NCBI RefSeq assembly: GCF_021295345.1
Contig: NZ_JAIMJB010000031.1
Span: 1-36,633, forward strand
Source: Motilimonas eburnea
Lineage (GTDB): Bacteria > Pseudomonadota > Gammaproteobacteria > Enterobacterales > CBDFNC01
Length of the DNA stretch: 36,633 nucleotides
Direction: 5' to 3'
Under the pieces are notes generated by a model. That model was not told where the DNA came from. It searched no databases and worked only from the letters and a program-made list of their open reading frames with translations. Of this stretch, positions 26,566 through 36,047 are shown in pieces. The translations under genes were made by a program, and so were the position numbers. The stretch's first letter is position 1, and each line of letters begins with the position of its first letter.

Positions 26566-27630
26566 TCATGGAGCTTCCCCTCCTGGCGCTGCCCCTTGCC
26601 ACACGACAGCCAAATGATCCGCTTTCACATCCCCTTCTTGCCAAGTCACTCGCCCTTGCTCGGTCAATAATTGGCGTAACTGCTGCTGACTACTGAGAAG
26701 TTTAAGAGAAAGTTGCATGCCATTGGGTTTAACCGACGCTAATGTCACTTGGTGCACGCCGGCTAATTGTTCAAAATAGCGCTTAACCATCACCACATCG
26801 GCCATGCCTTTGATATTTTCGACATCCACCAGCACGCTTGTCCCCTGAGCAACCTCAGGCGCAGCCGCTAAACGCTCAGCCAAATCATCGGCCAGTTGAT
26901 TGGCCAACGTCACGCCACTGTCTTCAATTAAACCCAGCTCTTCACCTTGTGACAAAGGATGGCCCGTATTATCAATTAACTGCCAAATCATTTGGCTTTC
27001 GGCCGGGTTATTATCATTATATTGCACTTTCACTAACACAATATACTGCACCTGATAACGCTGGCTAGCTTGCACAACAGGTTGCAAAAAACGCCCCCAA
27101 ATGTCAGTAAAGGTCACGGCGCTCAAATCATCAAAATCCATCAAGGGAAGTGCAATCGGTAAAGCACGTTGCTGCCCGCCTTCGTATAAGCCCGCGACTA
27201 ATTCATTCGGCTGGTGCTCGCCAATAATGGTGTTACCTTGGCCTGTTTGCTGGGCTATCCAGACCAATACACGCGGACGTGGTGTGGGCCATATATCAAT
27301 ATTAGCCGTACGCAATAACTGGTTAACTTTATACTGATTAAAGCTGACGTTGAGGGAACCATCGGCCTGGGTTTGCTGGTATATCAGCTCATGCATGGAC
27401 GGTAACGTGGTCAATTGCATCACTTGGTCAACGCGTTGATGGTTGCCTGTTACTTTTAATAACATACGCTCAAAGGCATTCATCAATGGCAGTTGCGTTT
27501 CATCACTTGGCGCAGGCAGTGACACTTGGTAAAGATTTTGTGCCATTGCGGGTGTGAAACTGGCACTTAGCAGGCTCAGTATTATCCACATCATCAGACA
27601 CCCTAACCCCATCAACCTTCTGCCCAACAC
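26566..27630 (-). CDS. DUF2066 exported protein
   Basis: This 354-residue protein has a signal peptide (hydrophobic CLMMWIILSLLSASF, cut after AMA near residue 30). The mature part begins QNLYQVSLPAPSDETQLPLMNAF, typical of DUF2066 proteins found upstream of hda in marine gammaproteobacteria. Later segments include RPRVLVWIAQQTGQG and the long VLVDVENIKGMADVVMVKRYF. The function is unknown; the periplasm is inferred. GTG at 27630 is supported by GGAGG 8 nt upstream. hda follows on the same strand, probably in one operon. Confidence 0.85.
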   Translation of the reverse strand: MLGRRLMGLGCLMMWIILSLLSASFTPAMAQNLYQVSLPAPSDETQLPLMNAFERMLLKVTGNHQRVDQVMQLTTLPSMHELIYQQTQADGSLNVSFNQYKVNQLLRTANIDIWPTPRPRVLVWIAQQTGQGNTIIGEHQPNELVAGLYEGGQQRALPIALPLMDFDDLSAVTFTDIWGRFLQPVVQASQRYQVQYIVLVKVQYNDNNPAESQMIWQLIDNTGHPLSQGEELGLIEDSGVTLANQLADDLAERLAAAPEVAQGTSVLVDVENIKGMADVVMVKRYFEQLAGVHQVTLASVKPNGMQLSLKLLSSQQQLRQLLTEQGRVTWQEGDVKADHLAVVWQGAAPGGEAP

Positions 27631-27663
27631 AATGTTTTCCTCCGTTTACAGCTCAATCACAGA

Positions 27664-27686
27664 TAAAAAAGGCGGCCAATGCCGCC
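27664..27686 (-). terminator. Intrinsic terminator of uraA
   Basis: The 6-bp GC stem GGCGGC/GCCGCC (27671-27676, 27681-27686) with a 4-nt loop is followed on the minus strand by six T. It lies 20 nt past the uraA stop and isolates DUF2066-hda from upp-uraA. Confidence 0.9.
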
Positions 27687-27706
27687 CTACAATACATAGC
27701 CCAGGC

Positions 27707-28981
27707 TTATCGCTTCGGCAACAGTACATTAAGGCCTATGGCGACAAGGCCACATAAACTGACTCCCTGCAAGCTAAATGAGCCTATACCAAAGGCCATA
27801 CCGCCAATACCAAAGATAAGCACAACAGAAACAATACATAAGTTTCTTGCCTTGCTTAAATCGACTTGGTGGCGGATCAAGGTATTTAAGCCAACCGACG
27901 CTATGGTACCAAATAACAGCATCATGATCCCCCCCATGACAGCAGGAGGTACGGTTTGCAACACAGCGCCAAACTTACCCACAAACGCTAAGGCAATGGC
28001 AAACACCGCAGCCCATGTCATGATCACAGGGTTAAAGTTACGGGTTAACATCACCGCTCCGGTCACCTCAGAATAAGTGGTATTTGGCGGCCCGCCGAAA
28101 CACGACGCGGCGGCGGTAGCAACGCCATCACCAAACAGGGTGCGGTGTAAGCCCGGTTTTTTTAGGTAATCTTTTTTTGTCACATTACCTATCGCTAAAA
28201 TGTCACCCACATGCTCAACGGCTGGGGCTATGGCAACAGGCAACATAAACAAAATGGCATGCCAGTTAAATTCTGGCGCAACAAAATTAGGAACACCAAA
28301 CCACGCCGCCTCCTTGATGGGGGTAAAGTCGACCTGGCCAAACATCATCGCCAATAGGTAGCCCGCTACTACGCCTGCAAAAATCGGCACCAATTTAAAA
28401 ATGCCTTTCGCCATGGTCGAAATAAGTAAGGTCACCACGAGAGCTGAAATTGAAATGATCATCGCCGTGTCTTGTTCCATTAACACAGCGCTGCCATCAC
28501 CCGTTTTACCTATGGCCATATTAACTGCAACCGGCGCAAGACCTAAACCAATCACCATGATCACCGGTCCCACCACCACTGGCGGTAAAATACGGTGAAT
28601 AAACTCAGTGCCGCGCACCTTAACAAATAGGGCCATCAGCATATAAACAAAGCCCGCCGCCATTAAGCCAGACATGGTCGCAGCTATGCCCCACGTCTGT
28701 ACGCCATATAAAATAGGCGCAATAAAAGCAAACGACGAGGCTAAAAATATAGGTACCTGGCGCTTAGTGATCCACTGAAATAGTAAGGTACCCACGCCTG
28801 CGGTAAACAGCGCGACATTGGGATCTAACCCCGTTATCAGTGGCATTAATACCAAGGCGCCAAAGGCCACAAACAACATTTGCGATCCGGCCAGCGCCGT
28901 TTGCCATTGGCTATTGATTGCTACCGGTTGTTCCCTATTAACCTGATAACTTGCCGGCTCTTCTTGTTCTACCTGACTCAT
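27707..28981 (-). CDS. uraA: Uracil permease UraA
   Basis: UraA is a proton symporter of the NCS2 family that imports uracil. It has 424 residues (429 in E. coli) and about 14 membrane segments. Family motifs seen are VGPVIMVIGLGLAPVAVNMA, the MLPVAIAPAVEHVGDILAIG segment with the substrate Glu and His, and SCFGGPPNTTYSEVTGAV. GGGGAA precedes the ATG. It lies 116 bp downstream of upp on the same strand, and uraA and upp form the conserved uracil salvage unit. Confidence 0.96.
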   Translation of the reverse strand: MSQVEQEEPASYQVNREQPVAINSQWQTALAGSQMLFVAFGALVLMPLITGLDPNVALFTAGVGTLLFQWITKRQVPIFLASSFAFIAPILYGVQTWGIAATMSGLMAAGFVYMLMALFVKVRGTEFIHRILPPVVVGPVIMVIGLGLAPVAVNMAIGKTGDGSAVLMEQDTAMIISISALVVTLLISTMAKGIFKLVPIFAGVVAGYLLAMMFGQVDFTPIKEAAWFGVPNFVAPEFNWHAILFMLPVAIAPAVEHVGDILAIGNVTKKDYLKKPGLHRTLFGDGVATAAASCFGGPPNTTYSEVTGAVMLTRNFNPVIMTWAAVFAIALAFVGKFGAVLQTVPPAVMGGIMMLLFGTIASVGLNTLIRHQVDLSKARNLCIVSVVLIFGIGGMAFGIGSFSLQGVSLCGLVAIGLNVLLPKR

Positions 28982-29097
28982 AATTTCCCCAATTCAGTTT
29001 GTAATTAAGTACTGCGCGTAACTTGCCATTTCCGTTTGTAAGCGCCGTTGGGTAGCAGAGGCTTTTTGTCTAGCTCTTAGTGGCTATTTACGTGCGT

Positions 29098-29724
29098 TTA
29101 TTTTGTACCAAATATTTTATCGCCAGCATCGCCTAGGCCCGGCATAATGTAGCCGTGTTTATTCAAACCTTGGTCGATAGAAGCGGTATATAACTCTATA
29201 TCTGGGTGGGCTTTTTCAAGCGCTGCAATGCCTTCAGGCGCAGCCACAATCACAAGCACCTTAATATTGGTACACCCTTTCGCTTTCAATAAATCTAATG
29301 TTGCTATCATAGAGCCGCCCGTGGCTAACATAGGATCGACCACTAGGGCTAACCGGTCATCAATTTGGTTCACCAGTTTTTCAAAATAGGGCACAGGCTC
29401 TAAGGTTTCTTCGTCGCGATAAATCCCTACCACACTGATTTTGGCACTGGGCATATGCTCAAGCACGCCATCCATCATGCCAAGGCCTGCACGTAAGATA
29501 GGAACAACGGTAATTTTCTTACCCTTGATTTGCTGCACCGTGATTTCTTCTGCCCAGCCTTGAATATTGACATCTTCCAAAGCCAAATCTGAAGTTGCTT
29601 CATAAGTGAGCAATGCACTCACTTCTCGCGCTAATTCACGAAAGCGTTTAGTGCTAATGTTGGCCTCACGCATCAACCCTAGTTTATGTTGAATTAACGG
29701 GTGTTTAACTTCACGAATTTTCAT
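29098..29724 (-). CDS. upp: Uracil phosphoribosyltransferase
   Basis: Upp makes UMP from uracil and PRPP. It has 208 residues, the same as E. coli. The PRPP loop is [12 protein letters not shown] (128-139). The N-terminus [19 protein letters not shown] and the C-terminal uracil-binding region ([17 protein letters not shown]) are conserved. The ATG at 29724 has GGAG 6 nt upstream; an in-frame extension to 29817 was rejected. It is first in the upp-uraA unit and divergent from purM. Confidence 0.98.
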   Translation of the reverse strand: MKIREVKHPLIQHKLGLMREANISTKRFRELAREVSALLTYEATSDLALEDVNIQGWAEEITVQQIKGKKITVVPILRAGLGMMDGVLEHMPSAKISVVGIYRDEETLEPVPYFEKLVNQIDDRLALVVDPMLATGGSMIATLDLLKAKGCTNIKVLVIVAAPEGIAALEKAHPDIELYTASIDQGLNKHGYIMPGLGDAGDKIFGTK

Positions 29725-29935
29725 ATTTGACTCCAATACACGATAAAAATGCAAAAAACCGAACAATTCTAGCAAAATTAGCCACCGGCGCTGCCCAATT
29801 TTTATTATTTTGCGCATTAATACACAGAAATATTTCTACTCGTGGGCTAGCCCTGCTAAAATACCCGCGAATTTTTACTGCTCGATGGCACAGGCCATCA
29901 GCAAAACATTGTCTGGTTATGGGTGAGGGACTTCT

Positions 29936-30976
29936 GTGAGCAACAAAACCACTTCCTTAAGTTACAAAGATGCTGGCGTAGATATCGACGCGGGTAACGC
30001 TCTTGTAGAACGCATTAAAGGTGTCAGCAAACGAACTAAACGACCTGAAGTTATGGGTGGCTTGGGAGGTTTTGGTGCACTATGTCAAATTCCTGCTGGT
30101 TACAAAGAGCCATTACTGGTTGCGGGTACTGACGGTGTAGGTACTAAGTTACGCCTTGCTATTGACCTGAAAAAGCACGACACCGTGGGTATCGACTTGG
30201 TAGCCATGTGTGTTAACGACCTAATTGTACAAGGTGCTGAGCCTCTGTTCTTCCTTGATTACTACGCCACTGGCAAGTTAGATGTTGACGTTGCAGCATC
30301 GGTTGTCACCGGTATTGGCGCAGGCTGTGAACTATCAAACTGTTCACTTATTGGCGGCGAAACAGCTGAAATGCCAGGCATGTATGAAGGCGACGATTAC
30401 GACATCGCTGGATTTTGTGTCGGTGTGGTAGAAAAGGCCGACGTTATCGACGGTTCAAAAGTCGCTGCTGGTGATGCGCTCATCGCATTAGGCTCTAGTG
30501 GCCCCCATTCTAACGGCTACTCGTTAGTGCGTAAGATCCTTGAAGTGTCAGGTGCCGACACCAGCGCCCCGTTTGGCGATAGCACCTTAGGTGAAGCCTT
30601 GCTAGAACCGACACGTATTTACGTGAAGCAAGTACTTGAGCTTATCAAGCAAACTGACGTTCACGCTCTGTCTCATATCACAGGTGGTGGCTTCTGGGAA
30701 AATATCCCTCGCGTATTACCAGCCAACACGAAAGCCGTTATCGACGGCAACAGCTGGCAGTGGCCTGAAATCTTTAACTGGCTACAAGAAAACGGTAACG
30801 TCGAAACCGAAGAAATGTACCGCACCTTTAACTGTGGTGTGGGTATGATCATCGCCGTGGCCGATGCCGATAAAGAAAAAGCCCTTGAGCTATTAACTGG
30901 CCTAGGTGAAAACGCTTGGTTAATTGGCCACATCGAAAATGCGGCAGATGACGAGCAACAAGTCGTAATTAACTAA
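29936..30976 (+). CDS. purM: AIR synthetase (phosphoribosylformylglycinamidine cyclo-ligase)
   Basis: PurM closes FGAM to AIR in purine synthesis, using ATP. It has 346 residues (345 in E. coli) with [20 protein letters not shown] at the N-terminus, [40 protein letters not shown] and [13 protein letters not shown]. The start is GTG, preceded by GAGGGA. purN follows after 8 bp. The 211-bp divergent gap to upp shows no convincing PurR operator. Confidence 0.97.
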   Translation: MSNKTTSLSYKDAGVDIDAGNALVERIKGVSKRTKRPEVMGGLGGFGALCQIPAGYKEPLLVAGTDGVGTKLRLAIDLKKHDTVGIDLVAMCVNDLIVQGAEPLFFLDYYATGKLDVDVAASVVTGIGAGCELSNCSLIGGETAEMPGMYEGDDYDIAGFCVGVVEKADVIDGSKVAAGDALIALGSSGPHSNGYSLVRKILEVSGADTSAPFGDSTLGEALLEPTRIYVKQVLELIKQTDVHALSHITGGGFWENIPRVLPANTKAVIDGNSWQWPEIFNWLQENGNVETEEMYRTFNCGVGMIIAVADADKEKALELLTGLGENAWLIGHIENAADDEQQVVIN

Positions 30977-30984
30977 GGCTAACC

Positions 30985-31629
30985 ATGAGTAGTAACAGAA
31001 TACTGGTACTCATTTCGGGTAGCGGCAGTAATTTACAAGCCATCATAGATCAAGTTCACCTCGGCCAAGAGCCGGGTGAAATTGTTGCTGTGATTAGTAA
31101 CAAAGCCGATGCTTATGGATTAACGCGAGCAAACGACGCCAATATTCCTGCTATCACCGTAGTCAGTAAAGGTATCACTGATCGCAGTGCTTATGACCAA
31201 GCCTTGATGGCTGAAATTGACAAGCACCAACCTGACTTGATCGTCATGGCGGGTTTTATGCGCATCCTTACGCCAGCGTTTGTGCAGCGTTATCACGGTA
31301 AAATGCTGAACATCCACCCTTCTCTATTACCTAAATATCAAGGCTTAAATACGCATCAGCGGGCCATTGATGCAGGTGATGAAGAACATGGTGCAAGTGT
31401 GCATTTTGTCACCGAAGAGCTCGATGGTGGGCCCGTGATCTTACAAGCCAAGGTGCCTGTATTCTCTGAGGATAACGCCGAAGAGCTTGCGGCTCGCGTG
31501 CAAGATCAAGAGCATAGGATCTACCCGCTGGCGGTGAAGTGGTTCATTAGCAAACGTTTAGTCATGTCCGATGGCAAAGCCGTACTCGACGGTCACGCCT
31601 TGCCTGCGCAAGGTTATGCCCACGATTAA
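30985..31629 (+). CDS. purN: Glycinamide ribonucleotide transformylase
   Basis: PurN formylates GAR with 10-formyltetrahydrofolate in purine synthesis. It has 214 residues (212 in E. coli). The catalytic residues are Asn109 and His111 in LNIHPSLLPKYQG, and Asp147 in EELDGGPV. The phosphate loop is ISGSGSNLQA (10-19). AAGG lies upstream. It is the second gene of purMN, followed by a terminator. Confidence 0.97.
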   Translation: MSSNRILVLISGSGSNLQAIIDQVHLGQEPGEIVAVISNKADAYGLTRANDANIPAITVVSKGITDRSAYDQALMAEIDKHQPDLIVMAGFMRILTPAFVQRYHGKMLNIHPSLLPKYQGLNTHQRAIDAGDEEHGASVHFVTEELDGGPVILQAKVPVFSEDNAEELAARVQDQEHRIYPLAVKWFISKRLVMSDGKAVLDGHALPAQGYAHD

Positions 31630-31652
31630 GTGCTGATAACAGCCGCGAAAAG

Positions 31653-31681
31653 AAAAAGCCCTGATTCAACAGGGCTTTTTT
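31653..31681. terminator. Bidirectional terminator between purN and phaC
   Basis: Arms AAAAAGCCCT/AGGGCTTTTT (31653-31662, 31671-31680) with an 8-nt loop are T-rich on both strands. It lies 23 nt past purN on the plus strand and 37 nt past phaC on the minus strand, so it can stop both convergent transcripts. Confidence 0.9.
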
Positions 31682-31717
31682 ATACGCTAATCATGGCCTA
31701 TCTCACTGCTAACCCCG

Positions 31718-33535
31718 CTACACCGTGGCGACCAGAGACTCCGTTTCAACCGCTTGGGTTGGCGATTTAATGGGTAAGGTTTGCTTCACGTATTCACCCG
31801 GTGCTGGGCCTAATACTGGATAGTTAGCGGCGCCGATATGATAAGGCTCAACTTGTTCATCGGGGTTAAAGCCTAATAACCATTGGTTCCAATGTAACCA
31901 CCATGAGCCTTCCGTGTGATCCGCATTATCAAACCATTGCTGCGCATCATCGACCAAGGCTTGGTTTGTCCAAAAGCCGTACTTATGCTTGTCAGGGTGG
32001 TTAACCACACCCGCAATATGGCCCGACTCGCCGAGTACAAAGGTTTTGTCACCGCCGATTTGTAAGGCGCCGCGATATGTCCCTTGCCACAGGGCAATAT
32101 GATCTTCTTTGGTTGAAATAAAGTAGCTCGGCACCCTAATCTTAGCCAAATCAATCCATACGCCGCCGATTTTAACCCCTTTATCCTGCACTAGCTTATT
32201 TTCTAAATACAGTTCACGGAGCATAAAGTTGTGGGTGGTAGCCGCCACATTAGTACTGTCGCTGTTCCAATACAATAGATCGAAATCAACAGGGCTATTG
32301 CCTTTTAGGTAATTGTCCACGTAGTAGTTCCAGTACAAACTATTTTCACGCAGCAGGCTAAAGGTGACACTCAGGGAGCGGCCATCCATATAACCTAGGG
32401 TATTATTTTGTAGTTCAATCGCGCGAACCACGGGCTCATTAATAAATGCGCCAACCTCGCCGGGTTGGGTAAAGTCCAATAGCGTGGTGAACAATGACAT
32501 CGACTTGATGCGCTTTTTCATCCGCTTGGCCGCATAATAGGCCACAGTTGAAGCCAGCACCGTGCCACCAATACAATATCCTGCCGCATTGATCTGCTCT
32601 TGACCGGTAATATCTTCAATGGCGGCAACCGCTTTCACCACCCCTTCGGTGACATAATCACCAAAAGCAACATCCGAATGCATCGCACTTGGGTTACACC
32701 ATGACATCATAAAAACAGTGTGGCCTTGATCGACCAACCAACGCACCATGGAATTCTTTTCACGTAAATCCAAAATATAGTATTTATTGATAAACGGCGG
32801 CACGATCAACAACGGCGTAGCATTCACTTTTTCCGTGGTAGGACGGTATTGAATTAGCTCAAAAAGATGATTTCTAAATACCACATCCCCTGCCGTGTTA
32901 GCGACGTTTTCGCCTAGCTTAAACGAATCACTATTGGTCATGCGGATCTTGAGTACATCAGCACTGCTGGCCATGTCTTGTTGCAGCACAGATAAGCCCT
33001 TAATTAAGTTCTCACCATTTTTTTCCATGGTTAACTTAAGTAGCTCAGGGTTGGTCGCGATAAAGTTACTGGGCGACATGGCGTTGATCATCTGGCGAGA
33101 GAAAAAGCTTAAACGCTCTTTCGTCTTTTCGTCTACACCTTCAACGGCATTGATGGTGTCTTGGTATGTCTTACTGAACAATAAATAGGATTGCTTGATA
33201 AAGTTATAGATGGCTTGCTCTTGCCAAGCTTGATCTGCAAAGCGCTTATCGCCGCGTTCAGCTTCAATCACTGAAGGCTTATCCGTTTCTTGCAGGATAA
33301 CGTTCTGCCAAATTTCCATCTGCTTTTGCCACCACTGCATTTGCAGCTCTAACATGGCGGTGGGCTGATTGACCGCCCCTTGCAATAATTGCTTAAAGTC
33401 TTCAAAGTTGACTTCGTTCATGGCTTGATTCAGCGGTGAATTAACGGCTCCCTTGCCTTGCTCAAAGTCCTGCCACCATTGCTGGTTGCTTTCTTGCAAT
33501 TTGACAAGATAGTCCGAGAAGAAGTTTTGAAACAT
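31718..33535 (-). CDS. phaC: Class I polyhydroxyalkanoate synthase PhaC
   Basis: PhaC polymerises (R)-3-hydroxyacyl-CoA into polyester on cytoplasmic granules. The 605-residue length and layout fit class I: an N-terminal granule/dimer domain rich in Trp and Gln (1-230) and an alpha/beta-hydrolase catalytic domain. The lipase-like box is GYCIGG with Cys321; Asp478 (KEDHIA) and His506 (ESGHIAG) complete the triad. ATG at 33535 has GAGGG 7 nt upstream; the longer frame to 33565 would begin within the hairpin and was rejected. It is last in phaB-phaA-phaP-phaC. Confidence 0.96.
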   Translation of the reverse strand: MFQNFFSDYLVKLQESNQQWWQDFEQGKGAVNSPLNQAMNEVNFEDFKQLLQGAVNQPTAMLELQMQWWQKQMEIWQNVILQETDKPSVIEAERGDKRFADQAWQEQAIYNFIKQSYLLFSKTYQDTINAVEGVDEKTKERLSFFSRQMINAMSPSNFIATNPELLKLTMEKNGENLIKGLSVLQQDMASSADVLKIRMTNSDSFKLGENVANTAGDVVFRNHLFELIQYRPTTEKVNATPLLIVPPFINKYYILDLREKNSMVRWLVDQGHTVFMMSWCNPSAMHSDVAFGDYVTEGVVKAVAAIEDITGQEQINAAGYCIGGTVLASTVAYYAAKRMKKRIKSMSLFTTLLDFTQPGEVGAFINEPVVRAIELQNNTLGYMDGRSLSVTFSLLRENSLYWNYYVDNYLKGNSPVDFDLLYWNSDSTNVAATTHNFMLRELYLENKLVQDKGVKIGGVWIDLAKIRVPSYFISTKEDHIALWQGTYRGALQIGGDKTFVLGESGHIAGVVNHPDKHKYGFWTNQALVDDAQQWFDNADHTEGSWWLHWNQWLLGFNPDEQVEPYHIGAANYPVLGPAPGEYVKQTLPIKSPTQAVETESLVATV

Positions 33536-33555
33536 AAGTTGACCCTCTTGAACGG

Positions 33556-33580
33556 AAAAAGCCACCCAGAAAGGGTGGCT
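33556..33580 (-). terminator. Terminator-like hairpin between phaP and phaC
   Basis: The 8-bp stem AGCCACCC/GGGTGGCT (33560-33567, 33573-33580) has a 5-nt loop and, on the minus strand, runs into TTTTT. It starts 13 nt past the phaP stop and ends about 20 nt before the phaC start. Partial termination would give more phasin than synthase. Confidence 0.8.
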
Positions 33581-33593
33581 GACTTGTCGACAA

Positions 33594-33941
33594 TTAAGCG
33601 GGAGTAGCCGCTTTAATATTCTCGTTGGTTAGCTCTTCAACATCTTGCTTAAACTCTTTGGCGATGTTTTGTAGCTTGTTACTGTCATCCATCATTTGTT
33701 GAGATAGACGAGTAAGCACGGCCATTTGATTACTGTTAAATACAGCCAGTGAAGACACATCCTTCACTTCCGTGGCCGCTTTCATTTGCGATAAGCCAAT
33801 TTCGCTGTAAGTACGCACGGCGTTTAATTGCAATTCAGTTAATACTTCTGCATTTTTCGCCATCAACTTATTGAACTTTACGTATGGCTGTAATGCTTTT
33901 TCTGATTGCTCATTAAACAGCTTAAACATATCGGTATACAT
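33594..33941 (-). CDS. phaP: Phasin (PHA granule-associated protein)
   Basis: This phasin has 115 residues and coats PHA granules, controlling their number and size. It is almost wholly helical and amphipathic, with no cysteines: MFKLFNEQSEKALQPYVKFN, then LQLNAVRTYSEIGLSQMKA, LSQQMMDDSNKLQNIAKEFK. The pattern F/Y-N-E-Q-x-x-K-A and the LN-x-x-R-T-Y-S segment are phasin features. AGGAGA lies 6 nt before the ATG. Its place in the pha operon supports the call. Confidence 0.9.
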   Translation of the reverse strand: MYTDMFKLFNEQSEKALQPYVKFNKLMAKNAEVLTELQLNAVRTYSEIGLSQMKAATEVKDVSSLAVFNSNQMAVLTRLSQQMMDDSNKLQNIAKEFKQDVEELTNENIKAATPA

Positions 33942-34061
33942 GGTTTATCTCCTAAATTTTAAATTCGCACTTAAGGTTAAGCGCAGTTTTCAACTTACTA
34001 TTAAAATCCCATGCTTCATCTGAACAGTCGACCAAGATAAAGCAAGTTTCCTTGTTGCTAA

Positions 34062-35270
34062 CTACTGACAGCGTTTTACCACGACTGCTGTGCCCATACC
34101 GCCACCCACACATAAAGAAGCCACCCCGTAGTTTCCTTGTTGGCGAGCTAGCTCATGAACCAGCGACACTAAAATCCGGTTGCCCGAAGCCCCTAATGGA
34201 TGGCCTAATGCAATCGCACCGCCATTAAAATTAGATTTTTCTAAAATAGCTTGTACCGGTACCTCATGCTCTTTCGCTAACTCTTTCGCCACGCCGAGGG
34301 CTTGAGCTGCAAAAGCTTCGTTTAACTCAAATACATCAACATCTTGAATATTAAGATTAGATTTTTGCAGCGCCGATGTGACCGCACCAACAGGGCCAAG
34401 TCCCATCACGCTTGGGTCTAAACCGACTTGCGCATAACTCACGACTTCAACCAGCGGCGTTAAACCTAAGCGTTTCACCGCGCTTTCAGAGGCTAAAACC
34501 ACACTGCTCGCACCATCATTGATGCCAGAAGCGTTACCTGCGGTCACACTGCCTTCACGATCAAAGGCGGGGCGCAGGCCACTTAGCCCCTCAAAGGTCG
34601 CATTTGCTTTTGGATATTCATCGACGGCAAATTGCGTCGTGGTACGACGAGACACCACTTCAACGGGCACGATTTCATCAGCAAAACGGCCTGCTTCAAT
34701 TGCCGCCACGGCTTTTTGTTGACTCGCCAAGGCAAATTCGTCTTGCTCTTCACGAGTGATGCCCACTTGCTTCGCCACGTTTTCAGCCGTCACGCCCATG
34801 TGATATTGGTTAAACACATCGGTTAGGCCGTCATTTATCAGCAGATCCGTTAACGCTAAATTGCCCATTTTTTGGCCTTGACGCATTGCCGCGCCAGCAG
34901 CAAATGGGATTTGTGACATCACTTCAACGCCAGCCGCCACGACCACTTGCGCATCACCCGCGCGAATATGGGCCACGCCATCCATCACCACTTTCATACC
35001 GCTGCCACAGACCATATTCACGCTATACGCAGGCACCGAGGCCGGAATATCCGCATAAATAGATGCCTGACGCCCTACATTCATGCCTTGACCAGCACCG
35101 ATCACGTTACCTACGATCACTTCATCTATTTCGTTCGCTGGTAAATCGATGGCGTCTAATGCCCCTTTGATACTACAAGCGGCCAACTTACCTGCCGAAA
35201 AGTCCTTTAAACTGCCTAAAAACGCACCTAGTGGAGTACGTTTTGCAGCCACAATGTATACTTTTTCCAT
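34062..35270 (-). CDS. phaA: Acetyl-CoA acetyltransferase (beta-ketothiolase PhaA)
   Basis: PhaA condenses two acetyl-CoA into acetoacetyl-CoA, the first step of PHB synthesis. The 402-residue thiolase has the acyl-accepting Cys88 (NMVCGSG), His357 (GGAIALGHPLGASG) and the second Cys387 (LCVGGGMG). NEAFAAQ (317-323) is conserved. The ATG at 35270 gives the normal N-terminus EKVYIVAAKRTPLGAF; the in-frame start at 35300 was rejected. phaB precedes it by 36 bp. Confidence 0.96.
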   Translation of the reverse strand: MEKVYIVAAKRTPLGAFLGSLKDFSAGKLAACSIKGALDAIDLPANEIDEVIVGNVIGAGQGMNVGRQASIYADIPASVPAYSVNMVCGSGMKVVMDGVAHIRAGDAQVVVAAGVEVMSQIPFAAGAAMRQGQKMGNLALTDLLINDGLTDVFNQYHMGVTAENVAKQVGITREEQDEFALASQQKAVAAIEAGRFADEIVPVEVVSRRTTTQFAVDEYPKANATFEGLSGLRPAFDREGSVTAGNASGINDGASSVVLASESAVKRLGLTPLVEVVSYAQVGLDPSVMGLGPVGAVTSALQKSNLNIQDVDVFELNEAFAAQALGVAKELAKEHEVPVQAILEKSNFNGGAIALGHPLGASGNRILVSLVHELARQQGNYGVASLCVGGGMGTAVVVKRCQ

Positions 35271-35306
35271 CTCAACCCTATCCTTTTCAATTCTATCCAC
35301 ACAGGC

Positions 35307-36047
35307 TTAATGCATGTGTAAACCGCCGTTAATAGACAAGGTTTCACCCGTGATATAGGCCGCTTCATCGCTGACCAGGTAACTCACTGCCGCTGCAATT
35401 TCTTCTGGTTTAGCCAAACGCTTCATCGGAATTTCGCCAGTGATGCTCTCAAGCACATCAGGGCGCATCGCCGTTACCATAGGTGTGGCAGTGTAACCAG
35501 GGGCAATCACGTTAACCGTCACACCGCTGCGAGCACCTTCCGCTGCTAGCGCTTTAGAAAAACCTATCATGCCGGCTTTAGCAGCTGAGTAGTTGGTTTG
35601 GCCAAACTGGCCACGGATACCATTAACCGAAGAAATGTTAATGACACGACAGTTGCCTTTTTCACACATGGCAGCAAACAGAGGGTGAGTCACATTGAAC
35701 AGGCTATTAAGGTTGGTGTTAATCACATCGTGCCACTGCTCGGCAGTCATTTTTTTGAATACACCGTCTCGTGTCACACCAGCATTGTTAACCAGTACAT
35801 CTATGGTGCCTTCTTCTTGTAAAATGGCACTCAAACGCTCTGCGCACTGGGCTGAATCTGACACATCTAACTCGAGTAATCGCACCTGCTCTTCGGTGAA
35901 GTTTTGCTCTTCAAACCATTTCTTAGCGCATTCGAGGTTGCCAGTATAGTAAGTGGCAATCACACGATATCCTTGCGCCACTAATTTGCATGTAATAGCG
36001 GAACCAATACCGCCTTTTGAACCCGTGATCAAAGCTAGCTTCTTCAT
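35307..36047 (-). CDS. phaB: Acetoacetyl-CoA reductase PhaB
   Basis: PhaB reduces acetoacetyl-CoA to (R)-3-hydroxybutyryl-CoA with NADPH. It has 246 residues, usual for the family. The short-chain dehydrogenase features are the GSKGGIG cofactor loop (9-15), NNAG (87-90), Ser140, Tyr153 and Lys157 (YSAAK) and the ending TGETLSINGGLHMH. GGAG lies 11 nt upstream of the ATG. It is the first gene of the pha operon, so the promoter lies upstream (36048-36633). Confidence 0.96.
   Translation of the reverse strand: MKKLALITGSKGGIGSAITCKLVAQGYRVIATYYTGNLECAKKWFEEQNFTEEQVRLLELDVSDSAQCAERLSAILQEEGTIDVLVNNAGVTRDGVFKKMTAEQWHDVINTNLNSLFNVTHPLFAAMCEKGNCRVINISSVNGIRGQFGQTNYSAAKAGMIGFSKALAAEGARSGVTVNVIAPGYTATPMVTAMRPDVLESITGEIPMKRLAKPEEIAAAVSYLVSDEAAYITGETLSINGGLHMH

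Noticed and set aside
29725-29935. A PurR-like site upstream of purM (GCAAAACATTGTC region)
   Set aside because: Only 9 of 16 consensus positions match, and the symmetric core is broken.
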